From positions 124,001-188,000 of the forward strand of contig MBPM02000068.1 in the NCBI GenBank assembly GCA_001695595.3: a stretch of 64,000 bases of DNA. The letters run 5' to 3'. This DNA is from Plasmopara viticola (taxonomy: Eukaryota; Oomycota; Peronosporomycetes; Peronosporales; Peronosporaceae). Numbering within the stretch: the stretch's first letter is position 1; each line of letters begins with the position of its first letter. The position numbers and the translations under genes are program-made. Positions 1 through 12,681 of the stretch are shown in pieces. The notes under the pieces are model-generated. The model did no database searches. It worked only from the letters and a program-made list of their open reading frames with translations, and was not told the origin of the DNA.

Positions 1-3000
1 CGACCATGCGATTCAGTCCAACACGAACACGCAAGGCACATAATAAGTCATTGGCATCACCGATGATTCGGCGAGCACACAATGATAGCGATTGAATGAC
101 ATAGATCATCGAAAACGAACCAGGTAATACACGTACAATATGTCCGATGATTCGGTCATGTATGTCCTCTAGACAGCCGTCTCGTCCAAGTTGTCCGATC
201 ACAAACCACAAAGAACAGCTATGACGATTGGCCCGCTTTATATGTGCCGTGTTGCTGACACAATCGATTTGGTTTGTGGTCAGGAGTGAGAAGATATTAA
301 CCTTCTTTTACTTTTTCGCCCTTAACAAATGCGTCAGACAGCGTTCCATTGCGGAATGTCGTACCTAGGGATGAAAACATACTTGGCTTAAGGCTTCGAA
401 GTTTAAAAAGCAAAAAAATGCCTGAAACTATTTTAGACCTTTCCTGGAAATGGCAAGGCGATTAAAAGAAAAAGCCGCTTATTGCAGCGCTAATTTACCG
501 GTTCAGCTCTCACTTACGGGTACGATTGGGAGAAACGAGGACACCCAAGACGATTGTGATCGAACAGGATGATGGCGTTCGGTTGAATGACTCAGACGCT
601 TAAGATTCACTGTTAGTCATACCGACCATGCGATTCAGTCCAACACGAACACGCAAGGTACATAAAGAGTCATTGGCATCACCGATGATTCGGCGAGCTA
701 CCATGATGGCGATTGAATGACATAGCTTATCGAAAACGAACCAGGTAATACACGTACAATACGTCCGATGATTTGGTCATGTATGTCCTCTAGACAGCCG
801 TCTCGTCCAAGTTGTCCGATCACAAACCACAAAGTACAGCTATGCCGATTGGCCCGCCTCATATGTGCCGTGGTGCTGACACAATCGATTTGGTTTGTGG
901 TCAGGAGTGAGAAGATATAAACCTTCACTTACTTTTTCGCCCTTAACAAATGCGTCAGTCAGCGTTCCATTGCGTAATGTCGTACCTAGGGATGAAAACA
1001 TACTTGACTCAAGGCTTCGAACTTTAAAAAGCAAAAATGATGCCTGAAACTATTTTAGACCTTACCTTGATATGGCAAGGCGATTAAAAGAAAAAGCCAC
1101 TTATGTCAGCGCTAATTTACCGGTTCAGCTGTTACTTACGGTTACGATTGCGAAAAACGAGGACACCCAAGACGATTGTAATTGAACAGGATAATGGCGT
1201 TCGGTTGAATGACTCAGACGCTTGAGACTCACTGTAAGTCATACCGACCATGCGATTCAGTCCAACACGAACACACAAGTTACATAAAAAGTCATTGGCA
1301 TCACCGATGATTCGTCGAGCACACAATGATGGCGATTGAATGACATTGATTATCGAAATCGAACCAAGTAATAAACGTACAATACGTCCGATGATTTGGT
1401 CATGTATGTCCTCTAGACAGCCGTCTCGTCCAAGTTGTCCGATCACAAACCACAAAGAACAGCTATGCCGATTGGCCCGCTTTATATGTGCCGTGTTGCT
1501 GACACAATCGATTTGGTTTGTGGTCAGGAGTGAGAAGATATAAACCTTCTTTTACTTTTTCGCCCTTAACAAATGCGCCAGTCAGCGTTCCATTGCGTAA
1601 TGTCGTACCTAGGGATGAAAACATACTTGGCTTAAGGCTTCGAACTTTAAAAAGCAAAAATGATGCCTGAAACTATTTTAGACCTTACCTTGATATGGCA
1701 AGGCGATTAAAAGAAAAAGCCACTTATGTCAGCGCTAATTTACCGGTTCAGCTGTTACTTACGGTTACGATTGCGAAAAACGAGGACACCCAAGACGATT
1801 GTAATCGAACAGGATAATGGCGTTCGGTTGAATGACTCAGACGCTTGAGACTCACTGTAAGTCATACCGACCATGCGATTCAGTCCAACACGAACACACA
1901 AGTTACATAAAAAGTCATTGGCATCACCGATGATTCGTCGAGCACACAATGATGGCGATTGAATGACATTGATTATCGAAATCGAACCAAGTAAGAAACG
2001 TACAATACGTCCGATGATTTGGTCATGTATGTCCTCTAGACAGCCGTCTCGTCCAAGTTGTCCGATCACAAACCACAAAGAACAGCTATGCCGATTGGCC
2101 CGCTTTATATGTGCCGTGTTGCTGACACAATCGATTTGGTTTGTGGTCAGGAGTGAGAAGATATAAACCTTCTTTTACTTTTTCGCCCTTAACAAATGCG
2201 CCAGTCAGCGTTCCATTGCGTAATGTCGTACCTAGGGATGAAAACATACTTGGCTTAAGGCTTCGAAGTTTTAAAAGCAAAAAATGATGCCTGAAACTTT
2301 TTTAGACCTTACCTGGATATGGCAAGGCGATTAAAAGAAAAAGCCACTTATGTCAGCGCTAATTTACCGGTTCAGCTGTTACTTACGGTTACGATTGCGA
2401 AAAACGAGGACACCCAAGACGATTGTAATCGAACAGGATAATGGCGTTCGGTTGAATGACTTAGACGCTTGAGACTCACTGTTAGTCATACCGACCATGC
2501 GATTCAGTCCAACACGAACACGCAAGGTACATAAAAAGTCATTGGCATCACCGATGACTCGGCGAGCACACAATGATGGCGATTGAATGACACTGATTAT
2601 CGAAAACGAACCAGGTAAGACACGTACAATATGTCCGATGATTCGGTCATGTATGTCCTCTAGACAGCCGTCTCGTCCAAGTTGTCCGATCACAAACCAC
2701 AAAGAACAGCTATGCCGATTGGCCCGCTTTATATGTGCCGTGTTGCTGACACAATCGATTTGGTTGGTGGTCAGGAGTGAGAAGATATAAACCTTCTTTT
2801 ACTTTTTCGCCCTGAACAAATGCGTCAGACAGCGTAACATTGCGAAATGTCGTACCTAGGGATGAAAACATACTTGGCTTAAGGCTTCGAGCTTTAAAAA
2901 GCAAAAATGATGCTTGAAACTATTTTTGACCTTTCCTGGATATAGCAAGGCGATTAAGAGAAAAAGCCGCTTATTGCAGCGCTAATTTACCGTTTCAGCT

Positions 3001-3741
3001 CTCACTTACGGTTACGATTGGGAAAAACGAGGACAGCCAAGACGATTGTGATCGAACAGGATGATGGCGTTCTGTTGAATGACTCAGACGCTTAAGACTC
3101 ACTGTTAGTCATACCGACCATGCGATTCAGTCCAACACGAACACGCAAGGTACATAAAGAATCATTGGCATCACCGATGATTCGGCGAGCACACAATGAT
3201 GGCGATTGAATGACATAGATTATCGAAAACGAACCAGGTAATACACGTACATTACGTCCGATAATTTGGGCATGTATGTCCTCTAGACAGCCGTCTCGTC
3301 CAAGTTGTCCGATCACAAACCATAAAGAACAGCTATACCGATTGGCCCGCCTCATATGTGCCGTGTTGCTGACACAATCGATTTGGTATGTGGTCAGGGG
3401 TGAGAAGATGTCAATCCTTCCCTTTTGCGCCCTGGACAAATGCGTCAGACAGCGTACCATTGCGAAATGTCGTACCTAAGGAAAATAACATACTTGGCTT
3501 AAGGGATCGAACTTTTAAAGTAAAAGTGATGCCAGAAACGATTTTATACCTTACCTGGATATAGCAAGGCGGTTATTAGAAGAAGGTGCTTCCATCAGCG
3601 CTAGTTTACCGGTTCAGTTTTCACTTACGGTTACGATTGCGAGAAACGATGGCAGCCAAGAATATAGTGACTGAGCAGGATGATGGCGTCTGGTTGGATG
3701 ACTCAGACGCTTAAGACTCACTGTTAGTCGTACCGATTTTG
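1..3741. repeat. Type A monomer block
   Basis: Six monomers start at 9, 631, 1253, 1876, 2500 and 3123, with lengths of 619-624. Type A is marked by GACCATGCGATTCAGTCC at the anchor, ACACAATCGATTTGG in the middle, and GCTAATTTACCGGTTCAG before the 3' third. The Y core has TTTTGCGATTCAG, ACATAATTGAGTTGG and GCAAATATACCCTTTCAG at the same places. The monomers at 1253 and 1876 are nearly identical, which suggests a recent local duplication. The 3123 monomer already carries features of the next zone in its 3' half, such as GGCGGTTATTAGAAGAAGG. Confidence 0.93.
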
Positions 3742-4490
3742 AGCTTTAGTCGAACACGTTCACGCAAGGTGCATATTAAGTCACTGGAACATCTGATTAC
3801 GCGACGAGTACACAATGAAAGAAATTGAATGATCTCGATATTGTAAAGACACAAAGAAGAGCGCGGATAGTACGTCTGTTTTTCGATCATTCATGTTCTT
3901 TACAGAGGTGTCGCGTCCAAGTAGTCCAATTACGAATCATACGGCGACCTAGACAACTATGCTGATTGACCCGCTACATCCGTGGTGTGTTGCTGGCATA
4001 ACTGATTTGGTATCTTGTCAGAAATGAGAAGATATCAACCTTCGCATACTACACCGCCCCGGATAAAGGCGTCAGACAGCGTACGAAATTTCGCTCTGAA
4101 AGAAGGTGACATACTTGGCTAAAGGCCGTAAGATAAATCGGCGCTTCAAATAGAGGAGCATTCGCTAAGTCTGCTTTGAATGCGTGTCTGCATGTCCAGG
4201 AAGCTAGATTGGACGTGTCTGAGGCCGTCGGAAGAATCGGCACTTCAAATGGAGCCTTATTCGCCAACAAGAAATATGATGCTCGAAAGTATATTCGACC
4301 TTTTTTGGATACAGCAAGCGTTTTAAAGAAGAAAGCGCTTTTATCAGCGCTAGTATACCGGTTCAGCTTACTCTTACGGTTATGATTACTAGTAACGAGG
4401 ACGGCCAAGAAGATTGTGACCGAAAAGGATGATGGCGTCCGGTTGGATGACTCAGAAGCTTAAGCTTCCTTGTTAGTCGTACCGACCTTG
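3742..4490. repeat. Long type B monomer, copy 1
   Basis: This 749-bp monomer begins with TTTTGAGCTTTAGTCGAACAC in place of the usual anchor. It diverges strongly from A through the first 350 bases, for example ATACGGCGACCTAGACAACT and CGCCCCGGATAAAGGCGTC, and then carries the insertion at 4123-4267. It lacks the first GTCGTACC box found in A and Y monomers. The downstream boundary is the variant anchor TGAAACAGTCC at 4491. Confidence 0.88.
4123..4267. repeat. Insertion in B copy 1 with a 46-bp direct repeat, 99 bases apart
   Basis: Two imperfect 46-base repeats, 4123-4168 and 4222-4267, both run from AGGCCGT through AATCGGC and CTTCAAAT to TTCGC. They are separated by 53 bases of unrelated sequence. 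A and Y monomers have only about a dozen bases at this place, between CTTAAGG and CAAGAAATATGATGCT. The block is therefore a gain of about 130 bases in B, or a loss in all the others. Confidence 0.85.
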
Positions 4491-5108
4491 TGAAACAGTC
4501 CAACACGTTCACGCAAGGCACACAATAAGTCATTTGCATCACTGAAGATTCAACGAGCACACAATGATGGCGATTGAATGACATAGATTATCGAAAACGA
4601 ACCAGGTAATACACGTACAATACGTCCGATAATTTGGTCATGTATGTCCTCTAGACAGCCGTCTCGTCCAAGTTGTCCGATCACAAACCATAAAGAACAG
4701 CGATGCCGATTGGCCCGCCTCAAGTGTGCCGTGTTGCTGACACAATCGATTTGGTTTGTGGTCAGGGGTGAGAAGATATCAATCCCTCCCTTTCGCGCCC
4801 TGGACAAATGCGTCAGACAGCGTACCATTGCGGAATGTCGTACCTAAGGAAAATAACATACTTGGCTTAAGGGATCGAACTTTTAATGTAAAAGTGATGC
4901 CAGAAACGATTTAGACCTTACCTGGATATAGCAAGGCGGTTATTAGAAGAAGGTGCTTCCATCAGCGCTAGTTTACCGGTTCAGTTTTCACTTACGGTTA
5001 CGATTGCGAGAAACGATGGCAGCCAAGAATATAGTGACCGAACAGGATGATGGCGTTTGGTTGGATGACTCAGACGCTTAAGACTCACTGTTAGTCGTAC
5101 CAATTTTG

Positions 5109-5857
5109 AGCTTTAGTCGAACACGTACACGCAAAATGCATAATAAGTCATTGGAACATCTGATTATGCGACGAGTACACAATGATAGAAATTGAATGAT
5201 CTCGATATTGTAAAGACACAAAGAAGAGCGCGGATAGTACGTCTGTTTTTCGATCATTCATGTTCTTTACAAAGGTGTCGCGTCCAAGTAGTCCAATTAC
5301 GAATCATACGGCGACCTAGACAACTTTGCTGATTGACCCGCTACATGCGTGGCGTGATGCTGGCATAACTGATTTGGTATCTTATCAGAAATGAGAAGAT
5401 ATCAACCTTCGCATACTACACCACCCCGGATAAAGGCGTCAGACAGCGTACGAAATTTCGCTCTGAAAGAAGGTGACATACTTGGCTTAAGGCCGTAAGA
5501 TAAATCGGCGCTTCAAATGGAGGAGTATTCGCAAAGTCTGCTTTGAATGCGTGTCTGCATGTCCAGGAAGCTAGATTGGACGTATCTGAGGCCGTCGGAA
5601 GAATCGGCACTTCAAATGGAGCATTATTCGCCAACAAGAAATATGATGCTCGAAAGTATATTCGACCTTTTTTGGATACAGCAAGCGTTTTAAAGAAGAA
5701 AGCGCTTTAATCAGCGCTAGTATACCGGTTCAGCTTACTCTTACGGTTATGATTACTAGTAACGAGGACAGCCAAGAAGATTGTGACCGAAAAGGATGAT
5801 GGCGTCCGGTTGGATGACTCAGAAGCTTAAGCTTCATTGTTAGTCGTACCGACCTTG
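5109..5857. repeat. Long type B monomer, copy 2
   Basis: This 749-bp copy matches the 3742 copy closely along its whole length. It starts 1,367 bases after that copy, one A monomer plus one B monomer. The anchor variant is TTTTGAGCTTTAGTCGAACAC. Confidence 0.88.
5490..5634. repeat. Insertion in B copy 2 with a 46-bp direct repeat, 99 bases apart
   Basis: The repeats lie at 5490-5535 and 5589-5634 with the same 99-base offset as in B copy 1. The flanks CTTGGCTTAAGG and CAAGAAATATGATGCT are the same as those bordering the short segment in A/Y monomers. Confidence 0.85.
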
Positions 5858-7100
5858 TGAATCAGTCCAACACGTAAACGCAAGGCACACAATAAGTCAT
5901 TTGCATCACTGAAGATTCAACGAGCACACAATGATGGCAATTGAATGATATAGATTATCGAAAACGAACCAGGGAGTACACGTACAATACGTCTGATCAT
6001 TCGGTCATTTATGTCCTCTAGACAGCCGTCTTGTCCAAGTTGTCCAATCACAAACCACGAAGAACAGCTATGCCAATTGGCCCGCTTTATATGTGCCGTG
6101 TTGCTGACACAATCGATTTGGTTTGTGGTCGGGAGTGAGAAGATATAAACCTTCTCTTACTTATTCGCCCTTAACAAATGCGTCAGACAGCGTTCCATTG
6201 CGTAATGTCGTACCTAGGGATGAAAACATACTTGGCTTAAGGCCTCGAAGTTTAAAAAGCAAAAAATGATGCCTGAAACTATTCTAGACCTTACCTGGAT
6301 ATGGCAAGGCGATTAAAAGAAAAAGCCACTTATGTCAGCGCTAATTTCCCGGTTCAGCTGTTACTTACGGTTACGATTGCGAAAAACGAGGACACCCAAG
6401 ACGATTGTAATCGAACAGGATAATGGCGTTCGGTTGAATGACTTAGACGCTTGAGACTCACTGTTAGTCATACCGACCATGCGATTCAGTCCAACACGAA
6501 CACGCAAGGTACATAAAAAGTCATTGGCATCACCGATGATTCGGCGAGCACACAATGATGGCGATTGAATGAAATTGATTATCGAAAACGAACCAGGTAA
6601 TACACGTACAATATGTCCGATGATTCGGTCATGTATGTTCTCTAGACAGCTGTCTCGTCCAAGTTGTCCGATCACAAACCATAAAGAACAGCTATGCCGA
6701 TTGGCCCGCTTTATATGTGCCGTGTTGCTGACACAATCGATTTGGTTTGTGGTTAGGAGTGAGAAGATATCAACCCCTCCCTTTTGCGCCCTGGACAAAT
6801 GCGTCAGACAGCGTACCATTGCGAAATGTTGTACTTAAGGAAAATAACATACTTGGCTTAAGGGATCGAACTTTTCAGGTAAAAGTGATGCCAAAAACGA
6901 TTTTAGACCTTACCTGGATATAGCAAGGCGGTGATTAGAAGAAGGTGCTTTCATCAGCGCTAGTTTACCGGTTCAGTTTTCACTTACGGTTACGATTGCG
7001 AGAAACGATGGCAGCCAAGAATATAGTGACCGAACAGGATGATGGCGTTTGGTTGGATGACTCAGACGCTTAAGACTCACTGTTAGTCGTACCAATTTTG

Positions 7101-7840
7101 AGCTTTAGTCGAACACGTACACGCAAAATGCATAATAAGTCATTGGAACATCTGATTATGCGACGAGTACACAATGATAGAAATTGAATGATCTCGATAT
7201 TGTAAACGACACAAAGAAGAGCGCGGATAGTACGTCTGTTTTTCGATCATTCATGTTCTTTACAGAGGTGTCGCGTCCAAGTAGTCCAATTACAAATCAT
7301 ACGGCGACCTAGACAATTATGCTAATTGACCCGCTACATGCGTGGCGTGTTGCTGGCATAACGATTTGGTATCTTGTCAGAAATGAGTATTCGCATACTA
7401 CACCGCCCCGGATAAAGACGTCAGACAGCGTACGAAATTTCACTCTGAAAGAAGGTAACATACTTGGCTTAAGGCCGTAAGATAAATCGGCGCTTCAAAT
7501 GGAGAAGTATTCGCAAAGTCTGCTTTGAATGCGTGTCTGCATGTCCAGGAAGCTAGATTGGACGTATCTGAGGCCGTCGGAAGAATCTGCGCTTCAAATG
7601 GAGCATTATTCGCCAACAAGAAATATGATGCTCGAAAGAATATTTGACCTTTTCTGGATACAGCAAGCGTTTTAAAGAAGAAAGCGCTTTTATCAGCGCT
7701 AGTATACCGGTTCAGCTTACACTTACGGTTATGATTACTATTAACGATGACAGCCAAGAAGATTGTGACCGAACAGGAAGATGGCGTTCGGTTGAATAAC
7801 TCAGGCTTTTGGAGACCCACTGTTAGTTGTATCAATTTTG
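7101..7840. repeat. Long type B monomer, copy 3
   Basis: This 740-bp copy has the same architecture as the other two. It has a short deletion around 7386-7390, where ATATCAACCTTCGC is reduced to TATTCGC. Downstream it joins a divergent 606-bp monomer at 7841, so this is the last B monomer in the window. Confidence 0.87.
7472..7616. repeat. Insertion in B copy 3 with a 46-bp direct repeat, 99 bases apart
   Basis: The repeats lie at 7472-7517 and 7571-7616 with an identical offset of 99. The left unit differs from B copy 1 at several bases, so the two repeat halves are not being kept identical to each other. Confidence 0.84.
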
Positions 7841-9070
7841 CGATTGAGTCAAACACGAACACGCAAGGAACATAATAAATCATTGGCAAATATATTGATT
7901 CGACGAGTTCACAATAATGGGGATTAAATGACTTAGATTATTAAAACCACACCAGGTAGTACACGTACAGTACGTCCGATGTTTCGGTCATTTATGTCAC
8001 CTACACAGCCGTCTCGTCCAAGTTGTCCAATCACAAACCATAAAGCGACAGATATGTTGATTGACCCGCCATATACGTGGCGAGTTGCTGACATGATCGA
8101 TTTGGTATGTGGTTAGGAGTGAGAAGGTATCAACCTTCGCAAATTTCTGCGCCCTTGACAAAGTCGTCAGACACCGTGCCATTGCGTAATGTCGAACCTA
8201 ATGCAGAAAACAAGCCACTTCACGAGCAAAATGATGTTTGAAGCTGATTTCGACCGAGCCTAAATATAACAAGGCCATTATAAGATAAAGACGCTTTCAT
8301 CAGCGCTAATATACCGTTTCAGCTTTCACTTACGATTTCTATTGCGGGAAACAACGATAGCTAAGAAGATTATGACCGAAAAGAATGATCACGTCCGGTT
8401 TAAGGACTCAGACGCTTAAAGGGCTTTGTGCGTTATACCGATTTTGCAATCCAGTCCAACACGCATACGCAAGATGCATAATAAGTTCTTGGCATCTTTG
8501 ATGATTTAACGAGTACACAATGATGGCGATTGAATGACTTAAACTATTGAAATCACACCAGTTTGTACACGTATAGTACTTTCAATGACACGGTCAATTA
8601 TGTCCTTCACACAGGAGTCTCGTCCAAATGTCCAATTACAGTTCATACGGCGACACAGACCACTATGCTAATTGGCCCGCTACATGCGTGGCATCTGCTG
8701 ACATAACTGAATTGGCTCTTTGTCAGAAGTGAGAAGACATCAACCTTCGCTTGCTATTGCGCCCCGGATAAAGGCGGCAGACAGCGTACGATTCCGAGAT
8801 TTCGCACTTAATAATATAACATACTTGCTTGAAGGCAACAAAGTTTACAAGAAATATGATGCTCAAAACTATTTTATACCTTTCCTGGACACAGCAATCG
8901 TAGTAAAGAAAAACACGCTTTCATCCGCGCTAATATACCGTTCCAGCTTTCACTTACAGTAACGATTGCGAGACACCATGACAGGCAAGAAGATTGTGAC
9001 CGAACAGGATGATGACGTTCGTTTGGATGACTCAGACACTTAAGACTCACTGTTAGTCGTACCGATTTTG

Positions 9071-9640
9071 CGACTTAGTCCAACACGAACACGCAAGGCG
9101 CAGAATAAGTCATTGTAATTTCTGATTTTTCGACGCGTACACAATAGTGGCGACTGAATGACTTACATTATTGGAAACTTACCAGGTAGTAACGTTCAGT
9201 ACGTCCTCATTTATGTCCTCTTTACAGCCGTCTCGTCTAAGTTGTTCAATCACAAACCATAAAGCGAAAGCTATGCCGATTTCTTCGCTACATGCGTGGC
9301 CTGTTGCTGACATAATTGAGTTGGTATGTGGTCAGGAGTGAGAAGATATCAACCCCTCCCTTTTGCTCCCTGGACAAATGCGTCAGACAGCGTACCATTG
9401 CGGAATGTCGTACCTAAGGAAAAAAACATACTTGGCTTAAGACATCAAACTTTACAAGAAATATGATGCTTAAAACTATATTCGACCTTTCCTTGACATA
9501 GCAATCGTGGTAAAGAAAAAGACGCTTTCATTAGCGCAAATATACCCTTTCAGCTTTCACTTACGATTTCTATTGCGAGAAACGATGAAAGCCAAGAAGA
9601 TTTTGACAGAACAGGATGATGACGTTCGGTTGGATGACTC
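9071..9640. repeat. Recombinant monomer: X 5' part, Y 3' part
   Basis: The first 190 or so bases match the X monomer at 10252 (GCGCAGAATAAGTCATTG, TTTTTCGACGCGTACAC, GTTGTTCAATCACAAACC). From about 9255 onward the sequence is Y (GCTATGCCGATTTCTTCGC, ACATAATTGAGTTGG, CCCCTCCCTTTTGCTCC). The switch falls in or near CACAAACCATAA, which both types share. It ends at a deletion junction near 9641. Confidence 0.82.
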
Positions 9641-9650
9641 AACGCAACAC
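9637..9650. repeat. Monomer-boundary deletion junction 1
   Basis: The sequence reads GATGACTCA-ACGC-AACACG. A normal Y monomer has 47 bases between GATGACTCA and AACACG, covering CTTAAG, GTCGTACC and the anchor CGATTCAG. Here they are replaced by four bases, a net loss of 43. Confidence 0.85.
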
Positions 9651-10251
9651 GTACACGCAAGGCGCGTAATAAGTCATTGGCATCTCTGATGATTCAACGA
9701 GTACACAATGATAGCGATTGCATGATTAGATTATTAAAATCAAACCAGGTTGACTCGTAAAACACGTCCGGTGATTCGGTCGTTTATGTCTTCTAAACAG
9801 CCGTCTCGTCCATGTTGTCCAGTCACAAACCATAAAGCGAGGGCTATGCCGATTTTTTCGCTACATGCGTAGCGTGTTGCTGACATAATTGAGTTGGTAT
9901 GTGTCAGGAGTGAGAAGATATCAACTCCTCCCTTTTGCTCCCTGGACAAATGCGTCAGACAGCGTACCATTGCGAAATGTTGTACCTAAAGAAAGAAGTT
10001 ATACTTGGCTCAAGGCATCAACCTTTTCAAGAAATATGATGCTTGAAACTTTTCTCGACCTTTTCTGGACATAGCAATCGTGGTAAGGAAAAATACGCTT
10101 TCATCAGCGCTAATTTACCGGTTAAGCTTTTCACTTACGGTTATGGCTGCGAAAAACGATGACAGACAAGAAGATTATGACCTAATAGGATGAGGCGCCC
10201 GGTTTGCCGGTCCAGATCTTTGAAGACTCACTGTTTGTCGTAACGATTTTG

Positions 10252-10860
10252 CGATTCAGTCCAACACGAACACGCAAGGCGCAGAATAAGTCATTGGAAT
10301 TTCTGATTTTTCGACGCGTACACAATAGTGGCGATTGAATGACTTATATTATTGGAATCTTACCAGGTAGTAACGTTCAGTACGTTCTCATTTATGTCCT
10401 CTTCACAGCCGTCTCGTCTAAGTTGTTCAATCACAAACCATAAGCGACAACTATTCTAATTGAACCGCTACATGCGTGCCGTGCTGCTGACATAAATGAT
10501 TTGGCATGTTGACAAAAGTGAGAAGAATTTAGCTTTCGCTTTCTATTGCGCTCCGGTTAAAAGCGCCGGACAGCGTATCATTGCGAAATGTCGTACCTAA
10601 GAAAGAAAACATACTTGACTTAAGGCATCGACCTTTTCAAGAAAGATGATGCTCGAGACTATTTTCGGCCTTTCCTGGACATAGCAATCGTGGTAAAGAA
10701 AAAGACGCTTTCATTAGCGCAAATGTACCCTTTCAGCTTTCACTTACGATTTCTATCGCGAGAAACAACGAAAGCCAAGAAGATTGTGACAGAACAGGAT
10801 GATGACGTTCGTTTGGATGACTCAGACACTTAAGACTCACTGTTAGTCGTACCGAATTTG
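10252..10860. repeat. Type X monomer, copy 1
   Basis: This 609-bp copy is marked by GGAATTTCTGATTTTTCGAC, CAGGTAGTAACGTTCAG, GCATGTTGACAAAAGTGAG and GCTCCGGTTAAAAGCGCC. Upstream, the end of the preceding monomer carries GGCGCCCGGTTTGCCGG, which is also seen before X copy 2. The 3' half of the copy returns to Y sequence. Confidence 0.87.
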
Positions 10861-12681
10861 CGATTCAGTCCAACACGTACACGCAAGGCGCGTAATAAGT
10901 CATTGGCATCTCTGATGATTCAACGAGTACACAATGATAGGGATTGAATGACTTAGATTATTGAAATTAAACCAGGTTGACTCGTAAAACACGTCCGGTG
11001 ATTCGGTCGTTTATGTCTTCTAAACAGCCGTCTCGTCCGTGTTGTCCAGTCACAAATCATAAAGCGACAGCTATGCCGATTTTTTCGCTACATGCGTGGC
11101 CTGTTGCTGACATTATTGAGTTGGTATGTGGTCAGGAGTGAGAAGATCTTTTTGCTCCCAGGACAAATGCGTAAGACAGCGTACCATTGCGAAATGTCGT
11201 ACCTAAGGAAGAAAACACACTTGGCTTAAGGCATCAAACTTTACAAGAAATATGATGCTTAAAACTATATTCGACCTTTCCTGGACATAGCAATCGTGGT
11301 AAAGAAAAAGACGCTTTCATTAGCGCAAATATACCCTTTCAGCTTTCACTTACGATTTCTATTGCGAGAAACGATGAAAGCCAAGAAGATTGTGACAGAA
11401 CAGGATGATGACGTTCGTTTGGATGACTCAGACACTTAAGACTCACTGTTAGTCGTACCGATTTTGCGATTCAATCCAACACGTACACGCAAGGCGCATA
11501 ATAAGTCATTGGCATCTCTGATGATTCAACGAGTACACAATGATGGCTATTGAATGACTTAGATTTTTGAAATCAAACCAGGTTGACACGTAAAATATGT
11601 CCGATAATTCCGTCATTTATGCCCTCTACACAGCCGTCTCGTCCATGTTGTCCAGTCACAAACTATAAAGCGACAGCTATGCCGATTAATTTCGCTACAT
11701 GCGTAGCGTGTTGCTGACATGATCGAGTTGATATGTGTCAGGAGTGAGAAGATATCAACCTTTCCCTTTTGCTCCCTGGACAAATGCATCAGACAGCGTA
11801 CCATTGCGAAATGTCGTACCTAAGGAAAAAAATATACTTGGCTCAAGGCATCAAACTTTTCAAGAAATATGATGCTTAAAACTAGATTCGACCTTTTCTG
11901 GACATAGTAATCGTGGTAAAGAAAAAGACGCTTTCATTAGCGCAAATAAACCCTTTTAGCTTTCACGTACGATTTCTATCGCGAGAAACGATGAAAGCCA
12001 AGAAGATTGTGACAGAACAGGATGATGACGTTCGTTTGGATGACTCAGACACTAAAGACTCACTGTTAGTCGTACCGATTTTGCGATTCAGTCCAACACG
12101 TACACGCAAGGCGCGTATTAAGTCATTTGCATCTCTGATGATTCAACGAGTACACAATGGTGGTGATTGAATGACTTAGATTTTTGAAATTAAACCAGGT
12201 TGACACGTAAAACACGTCCGATGATTCGGTCATTTATGTCCTCTACATAGCCGTCTCGTCCATGTTGTCCAGTCACAAACTATAAAGCGACAGCTATGCC
12301 GATTAATTTCGCTACATGCGTAGCGTGTTGCTGACATGATCGAGTTGGTATGTGTCAGGAGTGAGAAGATATCAACCTCTACCTTTTGCACCCTGGACAA
12401 ATGCGTCAGACAGCGTACCATTGCGAAAATGTTGCTTGGCTCAAGGCATCAACCTTTTCAAAAAATATGATGCTTGAAACAATTTTGACCTTTTCTGAAC
12501 ATAGCAATCGTGGTAAGGAAAAATACGCTTTCATCAGCGCTAATTTACCGATTAAGCTTTTCACTTACGGTTATGGCTGCGAAAAACGATGACAGACAAG
12601 AAGATTATGACCTAATAGGATGAGGCGCCCGGTTTGCCGGTTCAGATCTTTGAAGACTCACTGTTTGTCGTAACGATTTTG

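Larger units (their letters stand above)
3742..8446. repeat. Mixed type A / type B block with long monomers
   Basis: Monomers start at 3742 (B), 4491 (A), 5109 (B), 5858 (A), 6482 (A), 7101 (B) and 7841 (divergent, 606 bp). The B monomers are 740-750 bp because of an extra block in their 3' half. The order B-A-B-A-A-B suggests an A-B dimer of about 1,367 bp with one extra A copy. The monomer at 7841 lacks the insertion and mixes A-like and Y-like positions, leading into the transition zone. Confidence 0.9.

Noticed and set aside
4970..4990. RNA polymerase III B-box or tRNA-derived origin suggested by ACCGGTTCAG in A monomers
   Set aside because: The match to GGTTCGANNCC is poor, no A-box lies at a proper distance, and no tRNA-like fold is evident.
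6361..6819. 152-codon open frame on the minus strand, and many 60-120 codon frames elsewhere on both strands
   Set aside because: They recur only because the DNA repeats. Sibling monomers break each frame with stops or with indels not divisible by three, overlapping frames exist on both strands, and no recognisable domain is seen.
3742..7840. Type B insertion as an intact mobile element
   Set aside because: It has no terminal inverted repeats, target-site duplication or coding capacity, and its 46-base direct repeats are imperfect and internal.
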